Assembly: GCF_000238375.3 (NCBI RefSeq)
Contig: NZ_AHBZ03000023.1
Span: 1-64,000 of the forward strand
Source: Pseudoalteromonas citrea
GTDB lineage: Bacteria; Pseudomonadota; Gammaproteobacteria; Enterobacterales; Alteromonadaceae
Direction of reading: 5' to 3'
Length of the DNA stretch: 64,000 bases
A program made the position numbers and the translations under genes. Of this stretch, positions 9,014 to 18,180 are shown one piece after another. The stretch's first letter is position 1. Each line of letters starts with the position of its first letter. The notes under the pieces are model-generated. The model was not told the origin of the DNA, did not search any database, and saw only the letters and a program-made list of their open reading frames with translations.

Positions 9014-9216
9014 TGGATTTTAGTCAGCTTAACAAAGCCCGAGCAGCTTCGTTTAACCAGCAAAAAGCACTGTTAAAAAAGTTAGGTCAGGGGAAGACAA
9101 TTTTATGCGAAACATGTAGTAAACCCTTATCTCTAGATTTGGCCACACAGGGTATCAAACAAGGTGTTGTGTGCTGCGCTAAAGGCTGCACACATATTGA
9201 ATTAGAAATAGGCTAG
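9013..9216 (+). CDS. Hypothetical 67-residue zinc-ribbon-like protein
   Basis: The protein has a basic helical N-terminus and a CETCSKPLSL...GVVCCAKGCTH segment. The cysteine spacing (CxxC, then CC with a further Cys-xx-His) suggests a small metal-binding knuckle. It has no signal peptide. The start overlaps the stop of the upstream small gene in TAATG. Its 3' end overlaps the convergent UPF0149 gene by four bases. Function unknown. Confidence 0.65.
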   Translation: MDFSQLNKARAASFNQQKALLKKLGQGKTILCETCSKPLSLDLATQGIKQGVVCCAKGCTHIELEIG

Positions 9217-9806
9217 AAGTCGCTTTGCGCATCATATAAGCCACTGCTTAATGCAGCGGCTTCAATTAATTGAGCATAGCCATTGGCAAACTCACTTGCG
9301 AGTTCAGCTTGCTGGGCAATAAACTCTATCGGCACCGCTCCTGTTTTTTGGCAATATTCCCTTACCTGAGACTCCGCCAAGGAGAAAAAGCTTAACTGCT
9401 CTGTTGCCATTTGTAGCGCTTGCTTCAATTCATCGGATAAGGCCTGTGCATTTAGTAATTTTTCATAATAGGGTTCAGCACCAACTAAAAACCCTTGGCT
9501 CCAATGTTGACGCAATGTATAGCTACTTGTTTTATCCCACTCTAAGCGGTATTGCTCAGTGTAAACACGTTCACTAATATCATGATGAAATGCCATAAAC
9601 GCAAACATGACATCCTCAGCTAACGCATCATCATCGGCTGTGATAATAGCTATCCACTGCTCTACTTCCACCGCGTCTGGAGAGCAAATTTGAGCGAATA
9701 AATAACCAGACACTTGCGCTAAATTAAAAGCACCCTCTCTCATTGACAAATATTGGGTTAATAATTGTTGGTGTGCCTCGGTATATTTAAAATCAAGTTC
9801 AGTCAT
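9213..9806 (-). CDS. UPF0149 (YecA/YgfB-like) family protein
   Basis: 197 residues. The segments VSGYLFAQICSPDAVEVEQWIAII and WSQGFLVGAEPYYEK match the family pattern of a small helical domain with a conserved GFL and Trp. The C-terminal SEC-C metal-binding motif seen in some YecA proteins is absent. It starts two bases after the gspN stop and is probably the last gene of the type II secretion transcript, though there is no known functional link. The molecular role of the family is not settled. Confidence 0.75.
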   Translation of the reverse strand: MTELDFKYTEAHQQLLTQYLSMREGAFNLAQVSGYLFAQICSPDAVEVEQWIAIITADDDALAEDVMFAFMAFHHDISERVYTEQYRLEWDKTSSYTLRQHWSQGFLVGAEPYYEKLLNAQALSDELKQALQMATEQLSFFSLAESQVREYCQKTGAVPIEFIAQQAELASEFANGYAQLIEAAALSSGLYDAQSDF

Positions 9807-9808
9807 CG

Positions 9809-10567
9809 TTATAGATTCACCGGGTAACGACCGTCGGCATCTGGACGACCTAAAAACTTCACAGCATCATGCACTTCTTTTGGTAATGAGGCCTGTGGCT
9901 TGATATTACCCGCAACTCTAAATTGAAAGTGCTCTGCGAGCACTGCATCAGCCTGAAGCCCCAAACTATTATCAGGGTCAACTAGTACTGCAATATCGCC
10001 CGACTTACAACTAAGCGACCCTCCTAATGCCCCAATCTCAAACCATCCACTTAACCCTTGTACACTGATACCTGGGCTACGTATTTCACCCGTTAGTGCC
10101 TGACAATACGGCATCCCCGTGCTAAATGTATCAATGTCTAATAACACGCGTCCTTTAGCCTGAACGGGCAACGGCAGTGTAACCTGTGACATCGCTTGCT
10201 CAACACTAAACCTTACTGTGGTATCAGTTAAAGTGACAGATTCATCCATCAGGCCGACAACAAATAGGCCTTTTCCTGAAATCTCACTTTTGTCTCTGGC
10301 ATTACCAAAGTTGAGATTACCTTTTACGTCACCAAGGATCAGCGCACTGGCTTGCAGATCCCAGCGCACATTATTCAGTTGGATATTATTTACACGTACT
10401 TCACTGACTTTCCCTTGCCACACAGTGCCCGTGACCACCCCCAATTTTAATGAAGGGGGAAGCTGCTTATCTACCAGTTGTATAAACACAGCAGCAGGCA
10501 TGGAATATAGCGTAAAAGCTAAAAATGCCACAATGAGGGTCAACGCTAAGCTAATTATTCTCTTCAT
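9809..10567 (-). CDS. gspN: Type II secretion system protein GspN
   Basis: 252 residues. One N-terminal membrane segment (IISLALTLIVAFLAFTLYSM) is followed by a periplasmic beta-rich domain with GVVTGTVWQGKV, typical of GspN. The subunit is an accessory inner-membrane protein found in only some T2SS operons. It is the last gsp gene and starts three bases after gspM. Confidence 0.88.
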   Translation of the reverse strand: MKRIISLALTLIVAFLAFTLYSMPAAVFIQLVDKQLPPSLKLGVVTGTVWQGKVSEVRVNNIQLNNVRWDLQASALILGDVKGNLNFGNARDKSEISGKGLFVVGLMDESVTLTDTTVRFSVEQAMSQVTLPLPVQAKGRVLLDIDTFSTGMPYCQALTGEIRSPGISVQGLSGWFEIGALGGSLSCKSGDIAVLVDPDNSLGLQADAVLAEHFQFRVAGNIKPQASLPKEVHDAVKFLGRPDADGRYPVNL

Positions 10568-10570
10568 ATT

Positions 10571-11044
10571 TTACTTCTCTAATACTAAGCGACTGACACG
10601 TACATACCCAGGCAAATCTCCCTGAGCAATATCCAGGTTTTCAACTTTCAAGCCATGCTTATTCGTTAATTCATCAACCCAAGCTATCAATTGGTTAAAC
10701 TCAACAGAGTCAATATTTACTCTCAACGAACCATCACTTGGTTGCATTTTACTAATGTTAATATTGTACTTACCACGGGTGCGATTCACCAATTGAGATA
10801 GATTGACACGGCTGGTATTTTTAATGGACGACGTTGCTTTTAGCGTACCAACACTGCTGGTAACCCATGCAACAAGCTCTTGTTGACGCTGTTTGTCTTT
10901 ATATGCCTTATCGACACCGTCGCTTAACGGTCGAAATATACCCATTACTAAAATAAAAATAATAAAGATACCGCCAGCCAGCATTAATAAACGCTGCTCT
11001 TGTTCTTTAAGTGACTGCCACTGCTTTATCAATTGCTGCTTCAT
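10571..11044 (-). CDS. gspM: Type II secretion system protein GspM
   Basis: 157 residues. A short cytoplasmic N-terminus leads into one membrane segment (LLMLAGGIFIIFILVMGIF), followed by a ferredoxin-like periplasmic domain. GspM pairs with GspL in the inner-membrane platform. The start overlaps the gspL stop by four bases (ATGA), so the two are translationally coupled. Confidence 0.92.
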   Translation of the reverse strand: MKQQLIKQWQSLKEQEQRLLMLAGGIFIIFILVMGIFRPLSDGVDKAYKDKQRQQELVAWVTSSVGTLKATSSIKNTSRVNLSQLVNRTRGKYNINISKMQPSDGSLRVNIDSVEFNQLIAWVDELTNKHGLKVENLDIAQGDLPGYVRVSRLVLEK

Positions 11045-12249
11045 GACTCACCTCGCAAACGGATCTCACCGATAACCACATCACCATCATTATTTAATGA
11101 ACCCTGCTGAACATCTAAACCACGCTGCTCTAGGATTGCTTTAACTTGGCCAAATGTTTGAAAACCGCTGGCTTGGGCCCGAATACGCAGTTCATTACGA
11201 CGACGGTCATAACGTAACGTCTCAGGGGTAAAGCCCTTCACTTCCCCATAAACAGCAACAAAATGATTGGTTAACTCTAAAAAGCCGCCTTGCTCTGCGC
11301 CGCTCAAACCTGCTAATTCATTTTTTATTTGCTGACGTAATAAATGAGGGCGAACCACTTTTCCTGGGAAAGCTTTTTTATACACATCAACAGCCTGAGC
11401 TCGGTAGTCATCCGCCTGCGACTGATAAATCACCAACTGCGTACTCTTAACTGCAATAAATGACAGCACAGCCACTCCTGCTGCCATCACTGCGCTACGC
11501 CAATCACGCCACCACTGAGGCTGCTTTTTCGCCGCAGCAAAAATACCCTGCTGCAAATTAAAGCTTTGATTCTTTAATTGCTTAGCAAAAATAGCCAATG
11601 GCAAGTCGTATTCACTTTGCTTGGCAACTTTAGGAGCAACTTCAGGCACTGACTCCGCAGGGCTATAGTGCTCAATATTATCAGGGGCTAATGCATGTAA
11701 ATAGTCAGCGCCCCAATTCCTTTCTATTGCACTGATGTGCCATTGACCAAACCGACAAACCCACTGCTCGGCTAATTCCACCATGGCTAGTGTTTTATGC
11801 TCTGGTTCAGGGAGCAATAAGGCATCTGGCGTAATACGATGCAGCTCAATATCAGAGTCAGTAAATAACGTGATCCACGACTGTAACCAAGCTTGATCAC
11901 ACAAAGCAATCTGTATGCTGTGTTGCTCGTCTTCTTGAACAGGCTTACCGATGGCAATAAACACGTCGTCAACATCACATGCTAATTGCTCTTCTAACAT
12001 AAAAGGTAAAGCTTGTTCTAATTTTCGACTCCATTTCGTTGGTAAAGCGACTGTTTTTAATTGCACCTGAGAGCTGGGCAATAACAGTACCGTTTCGCGT
12101 GTGGCCGCTTTCTCTGTCAACTGAGGTAGCTCATCACTATTTGCTAATTCACCACTGGCAATTATCTGCTCATCGTGAGCTGAAAATATTAACCAATGTA
12201 CCGAGTTTTGCTGAGACTGACCAACTCGGATCACCAATTTTTCTGTCAC
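11041..12249 (-). CDS. gspL: Type II secretion system protein GspL
   Basis: 402 residues. The cytoplasmic actin-like domain (about 1-245) recruits the ATPase GspE. One membrane segment follows (about 255-275, AVMAAGVAVLSFIAVKSTQ), then a periplasmic ferredoxin-like domain that pairs with GspM. LLLPSSQVQLKTVALPTKW in the N-terminal part matches the family. Four-base overlaps with gspK upstream and gspM downstream show tight coupling. Confidence 0.93.
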   Translation of the reverse strand: MTEKLVIRVGQSQQNSVHWLIFSAHDEQIIASGELANSDELPQLTEKAATRETVLLLPSSQVQLKTVALPTKWSRKLEQALPFMLEEQLACDVDDVFIAIGKPVQEDEQHSIQIALCDQAWLQSWITLFTDSDIELHRITPDALLLPEPEHKTLAMVELAEQWVCRFGQWHISAIERNWGADYLHALAPDNIEHYSPAESVPEVAPKVAKQSEYDLPLAIFAKQLKNQSFNLQQGIFAAAKKQPQWWRDWRSAVMAAGVAVLSFIAVKSTQLVIYQSQADDYRAQAVDVYKKAFPGKVVRPHLLRQQIKNELAGLSGAEQGGFLELTNHFVAVYGEVKGFTPETLRYDRRRNELRIRAQASGFQTFGQVKAILEQRGLDVQQGSLNNDGDVVIGEIRLRGES

Positions 12250-13232
12250 TGTACGCCTCCAAATTTGCGCGCTAAGATAGTCGCTTGACCTTGATTTATT
12301 TGTATAATTGAGGTCATAGTAAAAAGCCGTTCATCAAACTCAGCTTTCGCGCGTAACTTAAAATAATTACTATCTACGGTAAATAGTTTGCTTGGTTTAG
12401 AGCCTTTGCCTGAACCTTGATTCGCCACTTCCGCATAGAATTCATCTACTGTATCAAATCCTTTTTCTGGGCGTGCTGAAATAACTGCCTCAGCGCCAGA
12501 TTCAGATAAACCATCTATTAATGCGCTTAGTAATAAAGCTTGCTCCGATTTTACGGTATTAACATTAATATTTAACTCTGTATTACCCGGGATAACGCAC
12601 ACATAAGGTAATAGCTTTTTCATTACGAGCGGATTAAACCCTTTAATGACCCTTAGCTCTGATACCGACGCTAATAAGTTGTTAGCAGTTAAATAAGGCG
12701 TTTGCCGAGACATATATTCATCCTCTTCTGCCCCAGAGCCAAAAGTCATACTGTCTTTATCTAACCAGTCATACAAGCTATCAGCTAATGCATCTTCACT
12801 TTCTTCTAGTGGTAAATCTTCAATATTTTTTAGCAGCTCTAACAGTGCAACATGTGCAGGATTTGTTTTTATGGTGTTCCCGGACTGACTGTTATCTTTA
12901 GGCGCAGCCAGCGCATTTAAGTTTAAACAGGCTTGTAAATCGGTTACTTCACCACTTAAAGTACCATCATCCACAGGGTAAGGGACTTCTTCACGTGCCC
13001 ATGCTTGGTCTAAATGTACTTTATCAGGGTCTTCTTTTTTAGTTTCAATCAACACCTTTTTTATCAATTCTTCGGCACCATAGCTGTACCACTTGGCTTG
13101 CTGGTGTGACTGAATATTTTGTGCGCGTTGCACTTGCACCATTAAATTAGCCGCCATTTCAGAGGCGATCGTGGCAGCCAATGCCACAATAAACAATACA
13201 ATGATGAGTGCTGCACCGCGTTGCTTTGTCAT
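12246..13232 (-). CDS. gspK: Minor pseudopilin GspK
   Basis: 328 residues. The prepilin leader and cleavage site are MTKQRGAALIIVLFIVALA, with the usual Glu at +5 replaced as in other GspK proteins. The large globular domain includes the LYDWLDKD segment and helix-hairpin-helix-like parts near the C-terminus. GspK caps the GspI-GspJ-GspK tip of the pseudopilus. The start overlaps the gspJ stop by four bases. Confidence 0.93.
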   Translation of the reverse strand: MTKQRGAALIIVLFIVALAATIASEMAANLMVQVQRAQNIQSHQQAKWYSYGAEELIKKVLIETKKEDPDKVHLDQAWAREEVPYPVDDGTLSGEVTDLQACLNLNALAAPKDNSQSGNTIKTNPAHVALLELLKNIEDLPLEESEDALADSLYDWLDKDSMTFGSGAEEDEYMSRQTPYLTANNLLASVSELRVIKGFNPLVMKKLLPYVCVIPGNTELNINVNTVKSEQALLLSALIDGLSESGAEAVISARPEKGFDTVDEFYAEVANQGSGKGSKPSKLFTVDSNYFKLRAKAEFDERLFTMTSIIQINQGQATILARKFGGVQ

Positions 13233-13936
13233 GAACGGTCTCCCGGATTTCGCGGCTCATTTCCAAAGTTACGTCCATTGTTTGGGTCATTGCGCCCATT
13301 GCGCCCATTGCTTGACCCTGTGCTCGCTTGCTGCTCTTTACCATCACCGGGCGTTAAAAATAATCGACGAATTGGTTCTGCATCTTTAAATTGAATAGTA
13401 ACCGCCACGGCCAAAGGCAATGCTTTTTTCTTCCAATCTTCTTGCCATTTTTGCTTGTCATCTAAGAACTCAAATTTGAGATCTTCAATATTTTTTAGTA
13501 ATACCTGCACTCTTGGATCTGAGCCATCTAGCTCATCCACATAAATTCGATAAATCCGCTCTAAATTATCATCAACAACACGATAACCCACCGCTTGTAG
13601 TTCTGAACGAGGAAGCAAATTAATTGGATTTGTCCAGCCATCACGGACAAACGCGATGCCATCGTATTGACTATTCATTGCGTAGCGTCCGTGAATAATA
13701 TAACTCTCGTTATTATCACCGGCCTCATTGCGTACTTCGCGCTTTGTCATTTGATTAAAGTCTTGGTCCATCAAACGAAACGCGGTTTGCAACGACTCAA
13801 GTTCACCGATGACTTCTTCTGAAGCTTCTTTAGCTCTGAGCGTTGAATTCAAAATCTGATGAGTGGCCAAAATCACAAAGGCTAAAATCCCCAGCGCTAC
13901 CATCACTTCTAATAAGGTAAAACCGCGTTGGCGCAT
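13229..13936 (-). CDS. gspJ: Minor pseudopilin GspJ
   Basis: 235 residues. The leader MRQRG is followed by FTLLEVMVALGILAFV, the type IV pilin cleavage site with Glu at +5. The C-terminus ends in an unusual low-complexity Asn/Gly/Arg tail (about 213-235, repeats of NGRN and NDPN), which is not needed in other GspJ proteins and may be disordered. The start is two bases after gspI and the stop overlaps gspK. Confidence 0.92.
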   Translation of the reverse strand: MRQRGFTLLEVMVALGILAFVILATHQILNSTLRAKEASEEVIGELESLQTAFRLMDQDFNQMTKREVRNEAGDNNESYIIHGRYAMNSQYDGIAFVRDGWTNPINLLPRSELQAVGYRVVDDNLERIYRIYVDELDGSDPRVQVLLKNIEDLKFEFLDDKQKWQEDWKKKALPLAVAVTIQFKDAEPIRRLFLTPGDGKEQQASTGSSNGRNGRNDPNNGRNFGNEPRNPGDRS

Positions 13937-13938
13937 TA

Positions 13939-14313
13939 TTATTTACCTTTCAACATAAAAGTCGTTAAATCATAAATGGAATTTTTTAAATCTTCGTCTT
14001 GATAAACCGTCACCGTCACTTTAACAAAGCTGGCATCTTCGGTCTTGGTCACTGACTGCTGCCAGTACCATTTTTGCCCAGCAAGTTCTTCTTCGCCTTT
14101 TTTACCATTTTTACCCGCCCAATTATTACCACTTGAGCGCATCATCACCATTTGATTTTCAGCGACCCAAGACGCATAGGTTTGCTCTTCTAAAGAACCA
14201 ACATGGGTGATATGTTCACCTGTGACTTGCATTGCTGCAATACCAGCCATCGCACAAATGCTCAGAGCAACCATGACTTCTAACAGCGTAAACCCTGCTG
14301 ATTTTTTCTTCAT
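13939..14313 (-). CDS. gspI: Minor pseudopilin GspI
   Basis: 124 residues, normal length. The leader MKKKSAG is followed by FTLLEVMVALSICAMAG with Glu at +5. The sequence TYASWVAENQM is conserved in the family. GspI nucleates the minor-pseudopilin tip. The ATG overlaps the gspH stop by four bases. Confidence 0.93.
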   Translation of the reverse strand: MKKKSAGFTLLEVMVALSICAMAGIAAMQVTGEHITHVGSLEEQTYASWVAENQMVMMRSSGNNWAGKNGKKGEEELAGQKWYWQQSVTKTEDASFVKVTVTVYQDEDLKNSIYDLTTFMLKGK

Positions 14314-14900
14314 TCTGGTTCTCGGCGTAAATTAACAGGTGCAATGAATTCACCCTCAATGAAATAATCACTTTCTGGGTCTTCATCTAACGTGAGGCTC
14401 AACTGAAACGCACTGACTTCACCTGAAGATAACAGCAACACTTGTGGCACTTTTAGCTTTTTAAGTTCCAGTAAACTCGCCTCATCACCGGTACCCATTA
14501 ACTCTCGCCAGTTTGATTGCTCTAACATATTATCTTGAGCCCAATCGAGCCCTTCAATAGTTAAGTTTACTTTGTAATCATCTTCGAATTTAATGGGTTT
14601 ATATAAGTCTTCGCCCTCAAAGGTGACCCATTTATCCCCATCAAAAACCAAAAACTCGAGGGTTTTTTTGTCTAAATGAAACCCCAATTCAACCTGGTTT
14701 AAAACTGCAAACTCAGATGCCAAGTTGATCACACCATGCGTTCGAAGCGCCTTTTTCTCAAGCGCTTCTTCCATATTGCCATCCAAGTTATAGGTGACTA
14801 ACTTGGTGGCAAATGCAATGATCGTCAACACAACAAGGATTTCAATTAAGCTGAATCCTGGCTGACGTTTCATTGGTGTGAGGTGGCTTTTATTCATCAT
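14310..14900 (-). CDS. gspH: Minor pseudopilin GspH
   Basis: 196 residues from the longest start. The prepilin cleavage site is in RQPGFSLIEILVVLTIIAF. Two starts are possible: ATG at 14900 gives a 15-residue leader, and ATG at 14873 gives the more typical six-residue leader MKRQPG. Neither has a good ribosome site, so the choice is open. The globular domain is beta-rich and acidic. It lies 14 bases after gspG. Confidence 0.88.
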   Translation of the reverse strand: MMNKSHLTPMKRQPGFSLIEILVVLTIIAFATKLVTYNLDGNMEEALEKKALRTHGVINLASEFAVLNQVELGFHLDKKTLEFLVFDGDKWVTFEGEDLYKPIKFEDDYKVNLTIEGLDWAQDNMLEQSNWRELMGTGDEASLLELKKLKVPQVLLLSSGEVSAFQLSLTLDEDPESDYFIEGEFIAPVNLRREPE

Positions 14901-14914
14901 AGTATGACAAGCAC

Positions 14915-15340
14915 TTAAGACTGCTCTTCAGGATCCCAGTTACCGATGTCATCTTCAGTACCCACTTCACCATCAGGGCCCATTGAAAATATATCAATTT
15001 TACCCATCTCGCCTGGACTCAATAATTGATAAGGATTGCCCCATGGATCTTCTGGTAATTCAGAAATATATCCGCCATCTGGGAAACGCTTTGGCACTGG
15101 ATCTATGGTTGTTTCAGTTACCAGCGCTTCTAGCCCTTGTTCTGTTGTTGGGTATTTTTTATTTTTCAACTTATACATGCTCATGGCATCTTCAAGTTGT
15201 TGAATATCTAAGTGTGCTTTATCTATTTGCGCTTCTTCTTGCTGGCCCATAATATTAGGTGCAACAATCGACATGATCATCCCAATGATCACCAGTACTA
15301 CCATCACTTCTAACAGTGAGAAACCACCTTGTTTTTTCAC
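14915..15340 (-). CDS. gspG: Major pseudopilin GspG
   Basis: 141 residues, normal length. The leader MKKQGG precedes FSLLEVMVVLVIIGMI. The conserved DPWGNPYQLL and the calcium-site region DIFSMGPDGEVGTEDDIGNW are visible. GspG forms the shaft of the pseudopilus that pushes folded exoproteins through the secretin. A 63-base gap separates it from gspF, the longest within the operon, which may allow extra translation of this abundant subunit. Confidence 0.95.
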   Translation of the reverse strand: MKKQGGFSLLEVMVVLVIIGMIMSIVAPNIMGQQEEAQIDKAHLDIQQLEDAMSMYKLKNKKYPTTEQGLEALVTETTIDPVPKRFPDGGYISELPEDPWGNPYQLLSPGEMGKIDIFSMGPDGEVGTEDDIGNWDPEEQS

Positions 15341-15403
15341 AATATATACCTCAATTAATTATTAGTTCTCTTATGTACTACACGACATAACCACTATTTT
15401 TGA

Positions 15404-16630
15404 CTACAAACCAATCGCTTGGTTCATTGCCATAATAGGTTGTAAAATAGCCATCACGATAAACAATACAATTATCGCCATGCTGGCTATCATAGCAGGC
15501 TCTAGCAACGCTAAAGAGACACTGACCATACTTTCAAATTCTCTGTCTTGGTTATTTGCAGCACGCTCTAGCATCTGTTCTAACTCACCAGACTTTTCAC
15601 CACTGGCAATCATATGTAGCATCATCGGTGGAAACAACTTAGTTTGCTGCAAAGCTGCGCGTAGGCTTGCACCTTCGCTCACTCGTGTGGCCGCTTCAGC
15701 AACTGCAAACTTTATTTTTTTATTCTCAAGGACCTTACCCGCAATCTTCATACCCTCTAATAAGGGCACCGAGCTTGATGATAAAATACTGAGTGTTCGC
15801 GCAAAACGCGCGGTGTTAATGCTTCGGCTGATCTTGCCTATACCTGGTAAAATCATTATCTGGCTATCATACCAAAACCGAACTTTAGGGCGTTTTAGCG
15901 CTTGCTTTATACCAAATGTCCCGCCCACTATCACCACAAGACTTATCATCCAATAAGACTGGACAAAGTTACTTGCAGCCATAACCCACTCGGTCGTCCA
16001 AGGGAGTACTTGCTTTGACTTTTCAAATGTTTTTAAAATTTGTGGCACCACGGTGCCCAACAAAACAGACACGATGGCGATTGCAAAAATAACCAAAATA
16101 GTTGGGTACACCATCGCTTGGGTAATTTGACTGCGCATATGTTGTCGCTGCTCGGTATAATCAGCCAGACGGTTTAGTACTTGATCTAAGTGACCCGACT
16201 TTTCACCCGCAGCAACCATCGCGCGATACAAGTTATCAAATACATGGGGAAACTCAGACATACCATCAGCAAGGGTGTATCCCTCAACCACTTTGGAGCG
16301 AACTGACATAAGCATGCGTTTCAGACGTGGCTTTTCACACTGCTCAGCCACCGCCATTACCGCAGCTTCAACCGGTAAAGATGACTGGATCAACGTGGCT
16401 AATTGCCGTGTAACCAAGGCCAAATCAGCAACCGACGGCTTATACCCTTTAAACAACTGAAAGCCATCTGACGACTGTTGTTTGTCTTTTTCTGCAGCAG
16501 GCGCTACCTCTAAAGGCATCATCGCCTTTTCACGTAGCATCTGCCGTACTTGTTTTGCCGTATCCGCTTCTAGTATGCCTTTTTTTTCTTTGCCTTTGCC
16601 ATCCAAAGCGCGGTATTCAAATGCTGCCAT
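15404..16630 (-). CDS. gspF: Type II secretion inner-membrane platform protein GspF
   Basis: 408 residues, normal length. Two repeated T2SSF domains are present, with membrane segments near 170-195, 223-245 and 377-400. Conserved segments include GEKSGHLDQVLNRLADYTEQ and GEKSGELEQMLERAA, one in each repeat. It is the polytopic core of the assembly platform and contacts GspE and GspL. Its start is two bases after the gspE stop. Confidence 0.95.
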   Translation of the reverse strand: MAAFEYRALDGKGKEKKGILEADTAKQVRQMLREKAMMPLEVAPAAEKDKQQSSDGFQLFKGYKPSVADLALVTRQLATLIQSSLPVEAAVMAVAEQCEKPRLKRMLMSVRSKVVEGYTLADGMSEFPHVFDNLYRAMVAAGEKSGHLDQVLNRLADYTEQRQHMRSQITQAMVYPTILVIFAIAIVSVLLGTVVPQILKTFEKSKQVLPWTTEWVMAASNFVQSYWMISLVVIVGGTFGIKQALKRPKVRFWYDSQIMILPGIGKISRSINTARFARTLSILSSSSVPLLEGMKIAGKVLENKKIKFAVAEAATRVSEGASLRAALQQTKLFPPMMLHMIASGEKSGELEQMLERAANNQDREFESMVSVSLALLEPAMIASMAIIVLFIVMAILQPIMAMNQAIGL

Positions 16631-16632
16631 GC

Positions 16633-18180
16633 TTAACCTTCCTCGCGAGTCACTCGCAATACTTCTTCTAGCGTTGTCTTACCCGCTAATACGCGCGAAC
16701 AACCATCTTGGCGAATACTTGGGCTATGTGTGCGGATATATTTCTCTACCGCTTGTTCACCCTTGCCGTTATGGATCAGCTCTCGGATATGCTCATCGAC
16801 GATCAATAGCTCATGGATACCCGTTCGACCTTTGTAGCCGTTGTAATTACACTCTTCACATCCAACCGCACGATAAATGGTGGTGTTCTCCCCCTTTGGA
16901 ATGCCCAGTAATTCACATTCCCCATCATCCGCATAGTGTCCTTCTTTACAGTTAGGGCACAAAGTTCTCACTAAGCGTTGTGATAACACGCCCAGTAAAG
17001 ATGAAGAAAGTAGGAAGGGCTCAACCCCCATATCTTCCATTCGGGTAATCGCACCGGAAGCGGTATTGGTGTGTAATGTTGACATCACTAAGTGACCAGT
17101 CAAAGATGCCTGAACGGCAATCTGGCCGGTTTCTAAATCTCGAATCTCACCGACCATGACCACATCCGGATCTTGACGCAGTATGGCTCTTAAACCCCGC
17201 GCAAATGTCATATCAACTTTTGCATTAACTTGGGTTTGACCAATTCCGGGGATCTCATATTCAATCGGATCTTCGACTGTGAGAATATTTCGATCTTTGG
17301 AGTTAATTTGACTCATACCTGCATATAACGTGGTACTTTTACCTGACCCCGTCGGGCCTGTAACCAAAATAATACCGTGAGGTTTAGCAATAATACCGGC
17401 GAACAATTCACGGTTACGCTCAGTCATCCCTAAATCTTCGAGGTTTAAACGTGCATTATTTTTATCTAATAGACGCAAAACCACCCGCTCACCAAAGCTT
17501 GAAGGCATGGTTGATACACGCACATCAACAGCTCGACCGGCTATACGCAAACTGATCCGGCCATCTTGAGGAATACGCTTTTCAGCAATATCTAGCTTCG
17601 CCATAACTTTAATACGCGATACTAATAAAGAGGCCAATTTACGATTTGGCTTTAAGACCTCTTTAAGCACACCATCAACCCTAAAGCGGATAACTAATGC
17701 TTGCTCAAAGGTTTCAATGTGAATATCAGACGCACCTTCTTTTATCGCTTCGCTAAGCATAGCGTTGATCAGTTTAATGATTGGTGCATCATCATCTGCC
17801 GCTAATAAGTCTTCTGTTTGAGGGAGCTCTTCCGCTAAAGAAAATAAATCAACCTCGTTACCAATGTCTTCCATCATCTGCTGTGTTTCAGAGCTATCAC
17901 GCTGATAGGACTCTTCAAGCAACAGCTCAAATTTGTCGTCTTCGAGTTGTATTAACTTAAAACCACCACCGGCAACACGACGCACTTCCAATAACGTATT
18001 GACTGAAAGTTCACCCCGATAAAACACATTCAGTTCATCAGGAGTCTCACTGAGTAAAACCCCTTCTCTGCGTGCATATGCAAACGGTAAACGTAAAAAA
18101 CGCCCACCTTGTTCGCTATCATCTTGCACTGGCACCTCTGCACTTATCTCAGCCAGCGTATCAAGTTGGCTATCAGTCAT
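16633..18180 (-). CDS. gspE: Type II secretion ATPase GspE
   Basis: About 515 residues from the ATG at 18178-18180. This start was preferred because it gives only an eight-base overlap with gspD and an N-terminus of usual length; an upstream in-frame start at 18210 is possible. Motifs: Walker [15 protein letters not shown], Walker [13 protein letters not shown], a His box (LVMSTLHTN), and the tetracysteine zinc motif CPNC plus CEEC that distinguishes GspE. It powers pseudopilus assembly as a cytoplasmic hexamer docked on GspL. Confidence 0.94.
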   Translation of the reverse strand: MTDSQLDTLAEISAEVPVQDDSEQGGRFLRLPFAYARREGVLLSETPDELNVFYRGELSVNTLLEVRRVAGGGFKLIQLEDDKFELLLEESYQRDSSETQQMMEDIGNEVDLFSLAEELPQTEDLLAADDDAPIIKLINAMLSEAIKEGASDIHIETFEQALVIRFRVDGVLKEVLKPNRKLASLLVSRIKVMAKLDIAEKRIPQDGRISLRIAGRAVDVRVSTMPSSFGERVVLRLLDKNNARLNLEDLGMTERNRELFAGIIAKPHGIILVTGPTGSGKSTTLYAGMSQINSKDRNILTVEDPIEYEIPGIGQTQVNAKVDMTFARGLRAILRQDPDVVMVGEIRDLETGQIAVQASLTGHLVMSTLHTNTASGAITRMEDMGVEPFLLSSSLLGVLSQRLVRTLCPNCKEGHYADDGECELLGIPKGENTTIYRAVGCEECNYNGYKGRTGIHELLIVDEHIRELIHNGKGEQAVEKYIRTHSPSIRQDGCSRVLAGKTTLEEVLRVTREEG

